Part shown: in pieces, positions 1 through 13,476 of the stretch
Layout of the letters: each line of letters opens with the position of its first letter
How positions within the stretch are numbered: position 1 is the stretch's first letter
Assembly (NCBI GenBank): GCA_000499405.2
Contig: HG738137.1
Location: forward strand, 19,554,603 to 19,618,602
DNA from: Onchocerca volvulus
Lineage: Eukaryota > Nematoda > Chromadorea > Rhabditida > Onchocercidae
Length of the DNA stretch: 64,000 nucleotides
Reading direction: 5' to 3'
The notes under the pieces: generated by a model
Database searches by the model: none
What the model was told of the DNA's origin: nothing
The model's input: only the letters and a program-made list of their open reading frames with translations
Program-made: the position numbers and the translations under genes

Positions 1-2520
1 ATGAATAAGCCGAAGAGTAATCAGTGCTCCATAACTTAAAGTAAGAGTTTAATAGACATTTTACATGGTTCAGAACAGAACATATTTAAGAAAAAATGAA
101 ACAAACCTATCAAATCAACGAAATCCCCATGGTCGATGAAATCTCTCTTGCCCAAATAAGTTGTAATCTGAAGTATTTAAGAAATTTTAATTTCTGAAAC
201 ATCACTTTTACTAATTTGATGAAGTTTTTTTACTCATTTGATGAAGAATAATAATCTCAAAATGATAAAATATGGAATTTTTGCGTTTCAACATGTAATA
301 TTTAGATGTTCTGGTATATGAAATCACATCACTTCGACATCATATCAGTTCAGTTCATTAATCCAACAAAAGTTATTACTGAGATACCAGACACCGAAAA
401 AGATTAAAATGAAATAACCGCAGGAACGGACAAGATGGCAGAGAGGACACTAAAGAATGAAATTTGTCTCTTCATTGGAAGAAGTAATTCCAGTGGAAAA
501 AACAATTGAAACAGAACCTATGAAAATAATAAATCGAAGCTGAAAACAGAAACTGAATTGAATTTAAGGCTTAACAGTTAGCACAGATATTAAAAATGAA
601 ATAACTGCTAACTTTATCTGATTGAGAAACTTCTGAAACAGAACAAACCTTTCCATTTGGACTTGTCTTTTTGAAAACCCTGAAAATAAATCTTTACTTA
701 TATATAATTATTCTAGGGAATTCAATTCTAGCTTCAGCAAATAGTTACTTTCAGTATCACATAATTCGATGCTGAAATATGTCAATATAGACTCTACCTC
801 AAAAAAAATTTAAAAAAAAAAAACGATTCAAAAATCCGATATAGTTGAGTTTGCATAAACTGACCTTGTTCCAGCCCTTCTTTCGTCCATTTCAACAACA
901 GAGTAAACAATTTACAATCAACACCAAACGAATAGCACCGAATCTTGAGTGCTATAATAAATTCAACGCATAAAAAAAACCAATTTATTCAAATGTGTGA
1001 ATGAATGACGAACGATAGAAAGTGAAAACGACTGGACATAACAGAGTAAATTACCAAAAAAACAATTATTCAGCGCTAAGAATCGAACCAGTAACTCACA
1101 TTACTTTAGCAAATTATTCTAGCAGTGAAATAATCACCGAACATAGCTCTACTGAAAATGAAACAAATGACTTGCTTCTGCTTTCTCAATGCACCGTAAG
1201 ATAACTCAGGACAAAAAGTATTTTTGTGAAAATTTCACTCACGGATGCTTAACACCTGAGACTGTTCAACTTAATTGAAATTCCCAACCAAACCAATATC
1301 TCATCCAACTTTTATACTAGTGATTTCAATTTATTACCATTAATAAGATGTCCGGATATTTCATTGAATGCAGCGTTCATTAGTATCAATTAATAAATGT
1401 GGACTTACTAATTAACAGTCCTAAGACACTTGGCAGTATTAATTTTACTGCAACTCGTACATTGATCCCTTTTTCATGTTATCAATGAATAATGCTGCCT
1501 CTAGTGCCTGTTACCATATCTATGGTCTCCAGAATACTGTATTTCGTAGCATATCTCATATTTTGCTCGATTTTGACCTCAAATACTCTCATCATGGGTT
1601 TTTTGATTTGGTTTTTTTTCTGTTTCTATTGGTACTCTTTTCTTAACTTATGACGCTCATTTTGTTTTTTATTTTCTGCACTGTAGTAAAAAATGTTGCT
1701 TTGCCAATTTGCTGAATCTCAAAAGGCCAAGTCATCCCATAAGTCTTATCATCACTACTTCCTTTATCAGCGCATCCTTCAATCAATGGATTATCTGTAA
1801 TAATTAGATGGATCCTTCTGAGAAGTAACAAATGCCTACAATTAATTTGAATAAAATCGAAATCCGTGCTCACTGATCAATTTCAATTTTGTTTAGCTAT
1901 GGTATCTTTCTGAAATGGACAAATAATCATGCAAGTTTACTGTGTCCAAAAAAATGCTGAAATCTTTAATTTCTGCTAAAATGATACAGTTTAAGACATT
2001 TCAATATTATGTGTTAGGCTGATAGTACTGTAAATTTTCCATAACTAAACAATAATCGATTAGACTTCAAAGAAAAAAGGAAAAAGGAGTCATCATTTGG
2101 AGAGATGAAAAGCTTTCAAATTACGAAATTAAATAAGTCGGAATATAAGGCATTAAGAAAAGAAAAACCAAGGAAGAATATGATAAAATAAGCACTAAGC
2201 AGAGCCAGTTCATCAAATTACTTTCGAAAAGATGGCAATTAGTAGTGAAAACGGAATTGCAGCAAGTTCACCTAAAAACTCGAAAAAATTCAGTATTATC
2301 ATTCAGAAAAGAGAAATGCAATTATTCAGAAGAATGCGCATGACATATTATTGATAATCAAATAAGCTAAACCAATCTACATTCAATTAAGTAATCACTT
2401 TTCTCCGAATGCTCCAATTATCGCCTATTTCATATATTAATATTTCATTCCGTTTCTTAGAAAGACATGCATTTCATATTTTAAGCTGCTATAAATAGAT
2501 GAAGCCATTTTATTATTCTA

Positions 2521-2615
2521 CCATAGCTGTTATTATTATTGTTATTATTATTATCCATTTATTACCATTTTTACCATTATCATTAATTATTATTGTTATT
2601 AAATATTATTTAACA
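2521..2615. repeat. TTA/ATT-rich simple repeat
   Basis: The stretch is built mainly of imperfect TTA, TTG and CCA-type triplets, with runs of TTATTATTG and TTATTATTATT. It is low-complexity microsatellite-like DNA in a gene-free region. Confidence 0.7.
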
Positions 2616-2873
2616 CTATCATTGCCTAACGATCATATAAAAAACGTAGTGAAAACCTTTAAATGAATGATTTTCAATTAATTATTATGTGAAAGATAGG
2701 AAAGTGAATTTTATATATATAAATGTGAATAAAAATCATATGAAAAAAAATATATGTATTTCGTTTCGTCTTTTCATACATATATATAATCTATTTTGAC
2801 AGCTCTTCTCTTTTCTCCCATGAATTTCTCGATACTCTTCAAGTTTTGTTTCGGGAAGTGGATATTTAAGGTT

Positions 2874-2875
<2 letters not shown>

Positions 2876-2908
<33 letters not shown>
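2876..2908. repeat. (TA)n microsatellite
   Basis: About 16 uninterrupted TA dinucleotides follow a TTTAT and end at a run of A. The tract is likely to vary in length between individuals. Confidence 0.9.
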
Positions 2909-2911
<3 letters not shown>

Positions 2912-4099
2912 GAAAGTACTGCAATTTTAGAGAATGTTGATAAATGACTACAACATTTTACTATTCTTTAATTAACAAATCTAACAAAAAAAATCATTTT
3001 GTGGGAAATATCTCAAATTTTTTTGTTGGTGAGAATACAGTTCTTGAACTAAGAAGAAATACAACTTATTAATTCTTCTTAGTTATTCATTACATTGGGT
3101 AAACTGCGTGGAATCGCCCGTTCTCAGAACTTTAATGTTCAATTTGTTTTTCACCGACACTGCATATCTCAAAATTTGAAATCAAAAAAGCCCTCTTCAA
3201 AGTAACTGAGTGCGAAGTGCATCATCCTTTTTATTACTTTTAATTTCTGATTATTTTTTATATCAAATGAACAAGATATAAAATATTCTGTATGATGAAA
3301 ATTTCTATTACACTTATATGAATTAACTAGGACTTATAAAAGCTTATTTTGACTGAAGCAAAGAACCAAGAAAAAAAAGATCCTTTTTGGATTTTAATAA
3401 TGAGATATTTAGTGTTGAAATAGGAACAGCAGGAATAATCACCTTAACGAGCTGAATTTTACAAGTAAATATTTCTTTACTTATTAAGGAAAAAAAACGT
3501 GTCAAAAACTGAGGGTGTCAGAAATTCCGAGAAACTTCACGATTTCAACTGCATAATTCAATCATTTTTGTCATTTTGAATTGTAGTTTTTGATGATAAA
3601 TCAACCATTCATTTAATGTTGAACTTCCTTAATGAAATTTTATTAGCAACCCATTTTACTCCAAATGGGATGAGACAGTTATATTTCATCATGGTGTGTT
3701 ACTGTTACTGTTTTTTGGCACTGCGTTTGATTATTGGTTTTTTACTTATCTCAAAAAAGGGAGGTAACTGGAAGAGATTTTTGTGGACTCAGAAGAACCT
3801 AGCCCAAAGTTTCAACTCATTTCCTCGATATCCAAAAAAGCTTAGTAATTATCTCAACCCGCAAAGAGGATTCAACTGCAATTCAATTCAGCTTCTGCTT
3901 CTGTATCTAGATTTCTTGGGCAAGAATAAAAGTTCAAATAAATTCGACTGGTCACGCAGCATAATTATTCACGACCACAAGCGTAAGTCATTAACTGTCA
4001 ATTCAAGTTAAAAGTTTATCTTTCTTTTAAAATTTCAACCGTTTTTTGTGCCCGAGTGAGATCTGGATATCATCCTTCGATCAAAATCAACGTTGAGTA

Positions 4100-4790
4100 T
4101 GAAACTAACAATCAGATCGAACAGAATTCTCAAAAACTTCTCTCAAAAGATTCGAGGAGCAGTTCTTGGATCAAAACTAATTGAAAAGTTTGCACGGAAA
4201 TGGATCCAAGAAAAGTTAACGAAGAAACAATTCGGGATTAACTACACTCGAAACTAATTAATAAGTTGCCCGAAAATGGATCCAAAAAAAGTTAATGAAC
4301 AATTCGGGATTAACTACATTCAAGACTAAAGAAGTTGTCGGGAAATAGATCCTCTAGAAATCAACAGTGGTAAGAATTCAAAAATTCAGTCAACAAAGTG
4401 CGAGAAACCAATGCAAAGAGTAGAACAAGAAGAACCTATCGCTTTACGTCAATAGCTAAACAAAGCGAGGTCGACCAGTCATGAGGCGACGAATCATAGA
4501 TCAGGAAAGAACGAGTTCTGGAAAGATATAAAAGAGTTTTGGAACACGGTCAGTTCTTTTTGGTATTCAACAGCAACAGCAGAAGTTCGGAGCGACACGG
4601 CAAGCAGACAATCAAGGAGTTGTATTCTTCTCTACGAGTGAAGAAAGAAAGAATACTGAGTAATAAGTTATTTGGATATTCTCGGATAGTTTTTTATTCG
4701 TAACTGTTCCATTACTAATAAATTCTTCAAACAGAATTCATCTTCGTCGCAATAGACATAATTCAAAAAAAATTTCACGACAGAAGGGGC
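4100..4790 (+). mobile_element. Putative LTR retrotransposon remnant (LTR-like)
   Basis: The block is less AT-rich than its surroundings. It contains a tandem repeat (4,173-4,352), a TATAAAA box at about 4,526, a CAGCAACAGC tract at about 4,571, an AATAAA-like signal (AATAAATTC) at about 4,718, and, past the presumed end, a CGACAGAAGGGGC motif at 4,779-4,791 that resembles the primer-binding-site region of Pao/BEL or gypsy-type elements. This order (promoter, R-like region, polyadenylation signal, PBS-like) is what an LTR plus the first bases of the internal region would show. No gag or pol frame follows, so at most a solo or truncated LTR remains. A diverged relative lies at about 23,980-24,240. 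The family assignment is inference. Confidence 0.4.
4173..4352 (+). repeat. Direct tandem repeat, about 75 bp unit, 2.4 copies
   Basis: Units start near 4,173, 4,251 and 4,322 and share the blocks GAAACTAATT, AAATGGATCC, AAAGTTAA and ACAATTCGGGATTAACTACA. The third copy is cut short after its AAATAGATCC block. The array lies at the upstream side of the LTR-like block and may be its U3 enhancer array. Confidence 0.75.
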
Positions 4791-5646
4791 AGAATTTTTA
4801 GAATAATTATTTCTTACTCAAATTATTTCGTCATATATGTTTCCTCTTCATCGCTCGAAATTTTAAACGAAAATTTATTGAATTCATATGAATTATATCA
4901 TAACAGTTTACTTAATATTCAAATTCAATAATATCTTAATTAACAAAGAAAAAAAAAGTTCTCCTGTTCCTGTATTGGTAATTAACTACAAAAACTAAAC
5001 ATATATTTTGAGATATTTCTTATTTAACAAATGCTTGCCAATTAATTTTATTATAAGAAAATCTAAGTAAAACTTTAAGAATGCCTCCATCAGAATTGTA
5101 ACCAATTAACTCTTATAAAACTTTCCGTGTAATTTGAAAGATGACTTCCCTTTCCCATACTCTGAGAATCGATACTTACCAGTTGCAAATATTTTGAAGG
5201 AAATAATAGAGACATATATAGGACAACAATCAGAAAGGGTAATGGAGAAAACGTATTATACCAAGGTTCGAATTTGACATATTGTGCGATTATCGGTTCT
5301 TAACGTCAATAATAAATCACATCTTTAGGTCCTTCAAGGACTGCCGGCAAACTAATATCGAGAATTGTAAAAGTTTCATTATTACTGATAAGTAGGCTAA
5401 TGCTTAGTAGCATTGCTTTTTCTTATGCCTATACAAAATAGCTTTAGTAGAATAAGGCAAAAACAACTGAAAAAGTGATATTAGCTGAACGAATCACTTC
5501 ATTTTATACCTATTCTATTTGGACTTGTAGATCTTTTTAGTAAATATGCCTTTAAGATATTAAATATTAAGCTCTCAATTTCTTAATTTTCTTTTTTTTT
5601 TTCTGTCGATTGTATATATCCTCTTAATTAAATAAGGGAAAACAAA

Positions 5647-5696
5647 GACATTATAAGTTACTTGCAAATGCAGACATTATAAGTTACTTGCGAATA
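5647..5696. repeat. 26-bp tandem duplication
   Basis: The sequence GACATTATAAGTTACTTGC occurs at 5,647 and again at 5,673, followed by AAAT in the first copy and GAAT in the second. The spacing is 26 bp. Confidence 0.85.
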
Positions 5697-6230
5697 ATAT
5701 AATATTGATAACCAGACTGCCAGACAACACTATGTTTTGGGCTCTATCTCTGAATAAATATTAGGAATATGTGAAGGTGTCAATCCCAATGTTTAATATT
5801 ATTTACGGCTCAAAGAAAACAAGAAACATATATTGACTTATAGAATATTGCTATTATTAACCAGCTTCCATCATTATTTTTGAAAAAGGGTCTATTTTAC
5901 TAAGTGCAGCAATTTTTGAAGGTTCTGTTTTTATTTGGTATGCTACATCCGTTATTGGATTTAAAAGTCACAGCTCACAGAGAAAAATGTTTTCTTTTTC
6001 ACTTTCTCACCTGTTTTCTCTGTTTGCTAATATTATTTTTTGTTCTGTTGATTGGTTTTAGCTGTGAAGGAACAGTAATTTCTCCCCTGATAGTGCTTAT
6101 TATTGGGCTTTTTTTTGTTTCTATAATAAAATTCAAAGGCATTAGCTTAAATTACCTTGTCCTGTAAACTGTGCTTCTATAGAAACAACTATACACTTTA
6201 TTAATTTATTTAGTTAAAAATGAATAAGAA

Positions 6231-6290
6231 GGAAGTAATATTACTACCAAATTAATAAAAGAAAGTAATATTACTATCAAGTTAATAAAA
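6231..6290. repeat. 30-bp tandem duplication
   Basis: Two adjacent 30-bp units share AAGTAATATTACTA and TTAATAAAA and differ at only a few positions. Confidence 0.85.
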
Positions 6291-7066
6291 GAAATCCTCC
6301 GAAACAGCTATCAGATCGTTTCATTTAATCCATCCATTGATTATATTCTAAGCAGATTGCAAGAAATTGATGTTTTCCGTTTATTCCGATTCTCAAACTG
6401 AAAAACTTATGTTGATTGTCATATAGAGATGCTGTTATACCTGATGTCTATTCGCTACCGTTAAGAATATAACCTTGTTCTCTTGTTACCTATCATTTCA
6501 TATGTTTTCATTATTCCATCAATCAAACCTTATTTATTCTTGAATTTAACAAAAGTAGCTAAAAAAATATGCAGATTCAAGAATTTCAGATACTTATCCT
6601 TCCAACTCATCTGTTTCCGGATAAGGAAATTAAAAAAGCTTGATGAAGACACTATAATGCTTATATAATAACTAAATGATTTGAATGATTTGATTTGAAA
6701 ATGATTTGCTGGAGAGCCAAAAAAAAAAAAATCTCTCTCTCTCTCGTATTTTGGTATTTTTTTGGGGTTTATTACAATAACTCTGCAGCGAATTTCAAAA
6801 ATTTCTCAGGAATTTAAAAGTAAGAAAATAATGCAGAATAATTACTAAAAATTCTGAAATTTGTTCACATTAAAAATTGAGTTAATGAGCAAATAAAAAT
6901 ATGGCGCGCTTATAATTTTCTAAATTATGAGCTACTTTTTGCAAATAAAGGAAATTATTAAAGCAGTGAAACGAAAGAACAGTGTCTTTTAAATCAAAAA
7001 GGAAACAGTGAATTTATCTGAAAACTAGCTGAATCCGATCAAGTTTCGCGTGACTGGTCTAGCTAA

Positions 7067-7475
7067 TCTATATAAATAAGAATGTAAATGTTCGTTTGTT
7101 CAAAATTTAAATTTCCAAAAGTTCTTATCTATTGCTTTGAAATTTCGACACAAAATCGCCTGTGTGACTAAAACTGGCTGAAGTTCAAAAGTCCTGATCT
7201 TTTAAATCCTTCAGGCTTCTCCTCCACCAGTATATTGCCTTATGATTAGTTTATTTCACAGCTTATGATAGTAAGTAGACTTGGTCAATAAATTCAGTCC
7301 GCTCACCTTCTTGTCACAGGTGTGACAGATTTAAAAAAAAGGTAGGTAGGTATATCTATATAGAAACATTAGCCTATTCGAATGCAACGTTGTATCAAAA
7401 TTTTAAAGCGATCGGTGAAAAACTTTTGGAGATTTAAGATTGTTAATAACGAACATTTACATTTTTACTAAGATA
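7067..7475. mobile_element. Short non-autonomous Helitron-type element
   Basis: The left end reads TCTATATAAATAAG, preceded by A, and is followed by AATGTAAATGTTCGTTTGTT. Near the right end an inverted copy, AACGAACATTTACATTTTTA, begins at about 7,447. The inner blocks TTCGAATGCAACGTTGT and AAAATTTTAAAGCGAT (about 7,378-7,413) recur in the larger element at 24,423-24,460. A left end beginning with TC after a host A fits Helitrons, but no hairpin plus CTRR end is visible on the right, so that end may be lost. No coding capacity is seen. Confidence 0.6.
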
Positions 7476-10400
7476 GCCAAAATTTTTCCTTCTTGTTTAA
7501 AATTTTGTTGTTTGATGATACTAAACAGATGAAAAATTAAAATCCCTTCCGAATTTAAATTTAGTTTTGAAATTGAAAAAAAAAAAGTTCAAAGTAGAAA
7601 TCTGAACTCGGACGTAAAAATTTCAGATAACTATATGAACAGTAAAGTAATAACATAAGAGAAATATATGCCGGAATAATGGGATTTTAAAAAGAAAATG
7701 GTTCCGAAGATCCTTTGTTTACAATAATATTCAGGGTACATTTAACCTTCGCTTCCATTTTTGATTTTCCTCCTCTAACCACATGAAGAGATAAAATGTT
7801 GTTCCCGATAAATACATAGTTTAAAAGAAAGTAGAGTGAGAGCAATGTTCTATCTCTTCCTCTTCTCCTTGACTATTTCAAGGACAAATGTGCATATACT
7901 TTCAAATATCAGTGAAAATTCAATTATCTCTATATTAAAATCATTCGAGCTGAATGATCAAAACATTATAGAAATAGATATGACAATTTCTCTTAAGGGA
8001 TAAAACCGACTGATCCACATTCTTATACTTGAATATAAATCTTTTTATTATTGTTAAACAATACTTTGGCATCTCGCAATTTGTCATTTCATACTTTTTA
8101 CTATTTTTTTTTTCTGTTTTACTAACAAATATTTACAGCTTCCCAATGATCTCATTTTCTGCTCTGTTTAAAATTTGAAAAAATGAAGCAGAGATTAAAA
8201 GTAATTGGAGATATCAGAAGGATATTTTTCTATCGGTACTGTGAAAAAGGAAGAAAAGCTGTCCAATAACTTGGAATTTTTTCCCCCCTATCGTCATTCA
8301 ATATCATATGAGCCACAGATGTCTTGTATCAACCAAAAAAGTGGGCAAAATTCAAAACATTCAGGTCGTTAGAATGTCAAAATATCTTCAGCTTATTTCA
8401 TCTCTTGGGACATTTGTGAAAAAGGGACATAAGCTGATTTTACTGAACCTACTTTTCAATTCAACGAGAAAAGTGTATAACCTATGCTTGCAAAGACATT
8501 GAATGAAATATGTGATAGCATTGCTTAAATCAAAATGTTTTAAAACTTAATTTTCATTCTGACTTCTTAATCAGTAAATTCAGTTCTCTAAACATGAGAT
8601 ATGAAGTGTGCAAATTTTTATGCTATATGAATGCACAATGAAAATAAGTCATTTTAGATTACTTTGGATTTCTTTGTTATTTGTGCCTCAACAAGCTACT
8701 GTCTTTTTGTTCAAACAGAACAGTTTCGTGACTCGAATTTCATTTCCTTCTTGCTTCCCTGGGACTATTTAATTTAAGGCTCGACGTAAATTTAAAGGTA
8801 AGATTGACAGAACACCATAAGGGAGTGTATTGAGCAAACTAATCATTCTTTTTAATTTCCAATAAATGATTCAAGAATACAATTTGAATAGAAAATGTAA
8901 GTCCATCTTTCACATCTTCACAACATTTTGTCAAAAATAATGAAGCTAATAATGGAAATAAGAAAAAATGATCTTATAACGGAACTTTTAAGTCCAAACA
9001 AGAAAAGTCCAAACAAGAAAATAAAACTGCTATCATTTTCTGCATTTATGGAACTAATTATTAAGTTCAAGGACTTCATTCTAACTGTTTCATCTTAGAG
9101 AAGCGATAAGAAGCGTTTGATTAGTTTCAGCCCAGCTAAGGTTATTCAGCGACTGAAAAGAAGTACAAACTGCACTATAATTGTTTTCCAAATATAATTT
9201 TCGCCTGACTGAAAATCTTTGGTCGACGTAAATCACATCCTATTACAATATTTGGAATTTTGGAGTCTCTATACTCATTTTAAATATATTCTTCAAAATT
9301 TCAAAGATTTAATAATGAGAAAAAAGGAAGTGGATAAATATATTTTTGATTAATCTCTTAAATTAACAAACGGTCGAACAAATATATCAGAAAAAAAAAA
9401 AGCCCAAAAATATAAATCACAAAACATAGACTTCGATGGAGTAAAAGAAATTAAGATTTGAAAATAGCCATCATCGACAGATTTTCATGTTTCTAAAAAT
9501 CATATATATAATAAAGATCACTGCAACGTCCCTGAAATCTGCAAGTGAGATTCTTTAAAATTCATAAGTGAATAAGAAAATAAGGATCGCTTGTCGCTTC
9601 AGAGATTCCATTATTCAGTTTTCGCAATAAATAACATGCCTAGATATTAACAATCAGATTTTGATAAGTGTTAAATTTCTAAGAAAGCAAATTTTAAAAG
9701 GAAAATATATGAAAATTTTCAATTCCTTTTGAGAAATTGAATCTTGCTTTGCATCAATTTAACAATTTTTTAGCACAAAGAAAAAAAAAAAAAATGCAAT
9801 ATCTCAAAAACTCATGAGATCTATAAAATAGAACATTTCAGAGTGTAAAAATTAAGCCTCTAATATATTATGTATAAAAATGTTGTAAAATTAGTCATTC
9901 GCTAACCCACAGAAAATTCTTAGCCTTACCTAGAAAAGCTAAAAAAAATGAAACTGTGTACATTAATGATGATTTCGACTTCATTAAGTCGGAAAATCGA
10001 CAGTTTTTGGCTTGTAATTTTCTGGGAAATAAATTTTCTTTTAAATGATGATGATACGTTTCAAACACTTGATACATATTATACCTTTTCGTGACAGCAC
10101 TGCAAATAACAATTTTATTTAAGATAGCTTGGAATCTTAACTTTTAACGATAAGTAATCTGAATTACAATCAATAACTTTGAACAAAACTTAATGAGCAT
10201 TTTTCCCTTTACTTCTCTATTCTTTACATGTTGGTTAGACATGCGATTATGATAGCGACAGTTTACATTTGAACTTTCAACAATCTCGTAGCAATGATTC
10301 GAATGATGAAATATGAGAAATAGTGCAACAATATACAGATTAAAAGGATAAAAGAGAGATCTGCAAGCAAAGGCGATTTCTAGCTTATCAGGATAATGGA

Positions 10401-13017
10401 GTGATAAAAGTTGCAAGAGAGCAACTGAACATTTATCCAACAACAACAACATCGGAGAAATCAAACAAAGGTATGATATTTCGGGAAAGCTATTACTGAG
10501 GAAAATCTTTTTCAACCAATATGAAAGCTATAAATTTACAGTACTGAGATTCCTAATTTCCCTTAATTAAATAAAATTGTGACAAAATGTTAGGTAAGAT
10601 GACTATAAATGTCTTGAAATGAGAAAAGCCAGTAAATCTCGGAAATCATAAGTTCACAAGAATATATATGTAAATAGAAGTTTTCGTCGTCATTCCCCAC
10701 ACAAATTTTTTCTGAAATGATTCGGCGTAGAAATTCCTCCTCTACAACTTTGCTAATGACACGAGCAGTGCATTGACATTTAAATTTATTAGAAACTCAA
10801 GATATGAAGTTTTAAAGTTGAGTCACTTTGTAGCACAAAGTTCTTTCACTAATGAAATGTTACTGAAATTTCGCTCTGCATTGCACTAAGAAAATCAATT
10901 CAACTAGCCAAGATCACAGATGGCATTGGAAAAATCTTTCATTCATCTCATGATTTTTTCCTTTCAAAATTGACCAGCAGAATTATTTTGAGATTCAGAA
11001 ATATTAAAAAAAAAAATTTACTCAGACATACTAGAAAAAACCATTAACGTTAGATTATTCTACGTATTGGTGAAGTTTTATTATGTATAACGTACCGTTT
11101 GTTGTTATAACTATGTGTGTTTTAATATCAATTATGATTATTGGCAAAGCAAATTGAATTTCTGGCATCGTGCAATGGACTAAAAATTTTACTGCACTTC
11201 ATTAGGAAAAACTACGTCGAAAGAAGTCACCAATAATAATTAATCCCGAAGATTATTTGCAAAATATTCTACAAAAGAGAAGTTTATGTTCAAATCTAAA
11301 GTGACAAAGCTATTGATAAAAAGCAATGCAGAAATGGAAAAGAAATGACAGAGAAGATGACAACTGCAAAAAGACACAAAGTAACTTTGAGAATGGAAAA
11401 TTTTGAGAAATGGTTAGGAGGCTTGGTATGAGATAAATTAGCCAGTGAATTTTTCCAATGAAACAGAATTTTAAATATCAAAAAGAAAACTATATAAGTG
11501 ATCAAAATTTTAAATGAATATTTGTATCACATCTACTCATTCTTTTAAGAATGAAATCGTTGTCTCCTTCTTGCGATTTGTTACGAAAGATAGGATATTT
11601 TAATTAGAGAATCATTTTTATACTTTTTCTTAACCACAGATATAGAGAAATAAGCAAACATTTATCTAAGAGCACTTAGCTTCCCACAAATCAGTCCAAA
11701 CATAATGTATTATAGGATATGTTTTCAGTGAGAAATGATGAAAGTTTTTCAGGAATATTTGTTTAACTCATTGAGGGTATAACATTAGTCGGCTGCACTC
11801 AAAACACAAGCATGAGATTAGATTCGATAACTTTTATTTCTTGATTTGCAAAATATGTGGAAAAGAAGGCAGTATATTCACTAGCACTAAGTAGATACGC
11901 AGCACTCTTTTAATCCTTATCAGCCTTTCATGCAGATAGAAATGTGCCATTGTGCTGCCTTCCAAACAAAAATTATTGTAGTCTATCAAATATTAATTAG
12001 GCACTAAATGAAACAAAAGCCATTAATCACCTGCAAATAAATAATGAGAAGTGGAGAAAAAGGTTGAAATAACTTGGACTGCAGGAGGAATGGGAAGAGA
12101 ACTGAATGAAAAGCTTCCGTCTCTTGGCTGAGTCTCTAACATGAAATGGACCTTGCAATCAGTTTGGCAGACGGAAGATATCTTATCAGTTGGTGACTTT
12201 AGGCCTTCAAGTCCTTTCCAAAAAAGAGCCAATATGCAATCACAGCCAGAAATCATCGATTAGCTATAAAATTATTTCAAAAAAAGATTGCAGTGACACT
12301 TCGCAATAATTGTTCAAATGCTCTGAGACATGTAAAGTGAAGAATGGGTATGGCATTCCCGAAATGACGTATTTCTTTTTACTATAGACAATGAGATCTA
12401 TTCATCGAATTTTAAACTTTCAATTCAATTTAGTTATTGAATCAAGACTTGCATAGATTGTTATATATCAATAAGGGAAATTGCTGTGGAATTAGATGTA
12501 AGAGATAGAATTTATTCCATTATTATTATTGACGCCATTAATTTTAGCAAAAGATGATCAGATAGAAAGCTACAATTAACAACAATTCTTTCTGACTGCT
12601 TCATATAACAAAGCAATTTAAAAAGTTATATAAATGATAATATTATGCCTTTACCTATTAAGCAAATTCAAAAGTTTAACAATTGAAATATCAAAATAAA
12701 AAATAATGTACATATTAGGACTTGGAAGTTAAAAGAGTCGAATTAAAATGCAGAACTTCCTTTTCAAAAATTAAACACATGATAAGAATTGAGGACATCA
12801 GATTGGTTTTAAAATAGGAAAATAATTACAAGAAAAGGATGATCGGGAAGGATGACCGAGGAATTATTCAATTTTAGCTGAATGACAGCCTGTTCGTAAG
12901 TTCTATTATCTTCAAGAAAATATTTTCCGATTCTAATTTGCAATTTTTTTTAAAGATTTATAATTTTTTTACAATCTAATTTACAATCCAAATAGATAAT
13001 AGATTAGATTTTCGAGA

Positions 13018-13385
13018 AAATGATTATTCCTGGAGTGCAAATGGTCTTTATTTCTGGAATCATCCCATCGAAGCAACGATTTCTCCAGAATATAGTTTGT
13101 TCACAACTTATATCGACGAATTGTCACGGAATCTTCCTCCGATCCGCCAAATTGATCTCGGATGTACCTGACCAGGATTCTTATTTTCATTCATTGTACT
13201 ATATATGGCCCGTTGATATGTTGTTCACGGTTGTGGATTGCAATGAGTGCCGCAATGGAAATTCTGTTGTTGTTCGCTTCATGGTGCACAAATTGTTATA
13301 TCGAAGGAAAGGACAAAAAGATGCTATCGTAATCCCTGGAGAGGAATTATTGATCGGTGTCTCTGAGTTCAAATTGATTTCTTGA
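13018..13385 (+). other. Unassigned coding-like stretch, broken frame
   Basis: The block is noticeably less AT-rich than its flanks. From about 13,012 one frame reads about 50 residues of non-random protein (it includes YSWSANGLYFWNHP and LPPIRQIDLG) before a TGA at about 13,167. Another frame then gives a hydrophobic stretch (WIAMSAAMEILLLFASW, about 13,235-13,285). A third frame stays open over 13,020-13,385. The frames cannot be joined by a normal-sized intron. It could be a decayed exon or pseudogene, an exon of an unknown upstream gene, or leader sequence of the ABC gene that starts 200 bp further on. I do not recognise the protein. Confidence 0.3.
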
Positions 13386-13465
13386 TTGATTTCTTGCTTT
13401 CTCACTTATATTATTTGTCCTTTATTTTCATATTTCCACTGATTTATGCATTAACGATGTTATTT

Positions 13466-13476
13466 GTTATTTTCAG
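13466..13476 (+). promoter_or_regulatory. Probable 5' splice-leader or intron acceptor of the ABC gene
   Basis: TTGTTATTTTCAG is a strong nematode acceptor, 123 nt before the chosen ATG. No coding exon with matching phase precedes it, so it may accept a spliced leader. The leader that follows holds several out-of-frame or short ATG frames before position 13,600. Confidence 0.45.

Larger units (their letters stand above)
1..13000. other. Gene-poor AT-rich region of about 13 kb
   Basis: I find no exon chain or recognisable protein domain here. Open frames are short (the longest are about 120-130 codons, at 3,616-4,011 on plus and 10,144-10,515 on minus), rich in Phe, Leu, Ile and Lys as expected of random AT-rich DNA, and none continues across splice-compatible boundaries. 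The region holds simple repeats, small tandem duplications, an LTR-like remnant and a short Helitron-type element, which are listed separately. It could be intergenic DNA, or a very large intron or regulatory region of a gene outside the window. Confidence 0.6.

Noticed and set aside
1078..1090. tRNA B-box-like sequence (GGTTCGATTCT on the minus strand)
   Set aside because: The flanking bases do not form a T-stem and no acceptor or anticodon arm is present.
3616..4011. 131-codon plus-strand open frame next to the LTR-like block, considered as retroelement polyprotein
   Set aside because: No gag, protease, RT or integrase motif can be seen, and the composition is that of AT-rich chance frames.
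10144..10515. 123-codon minus-strand open frame in the gene desert
   Set aside because: No recognisable domain, no flanking splice structure, Leu/Phe/Ile-rich by base composition.
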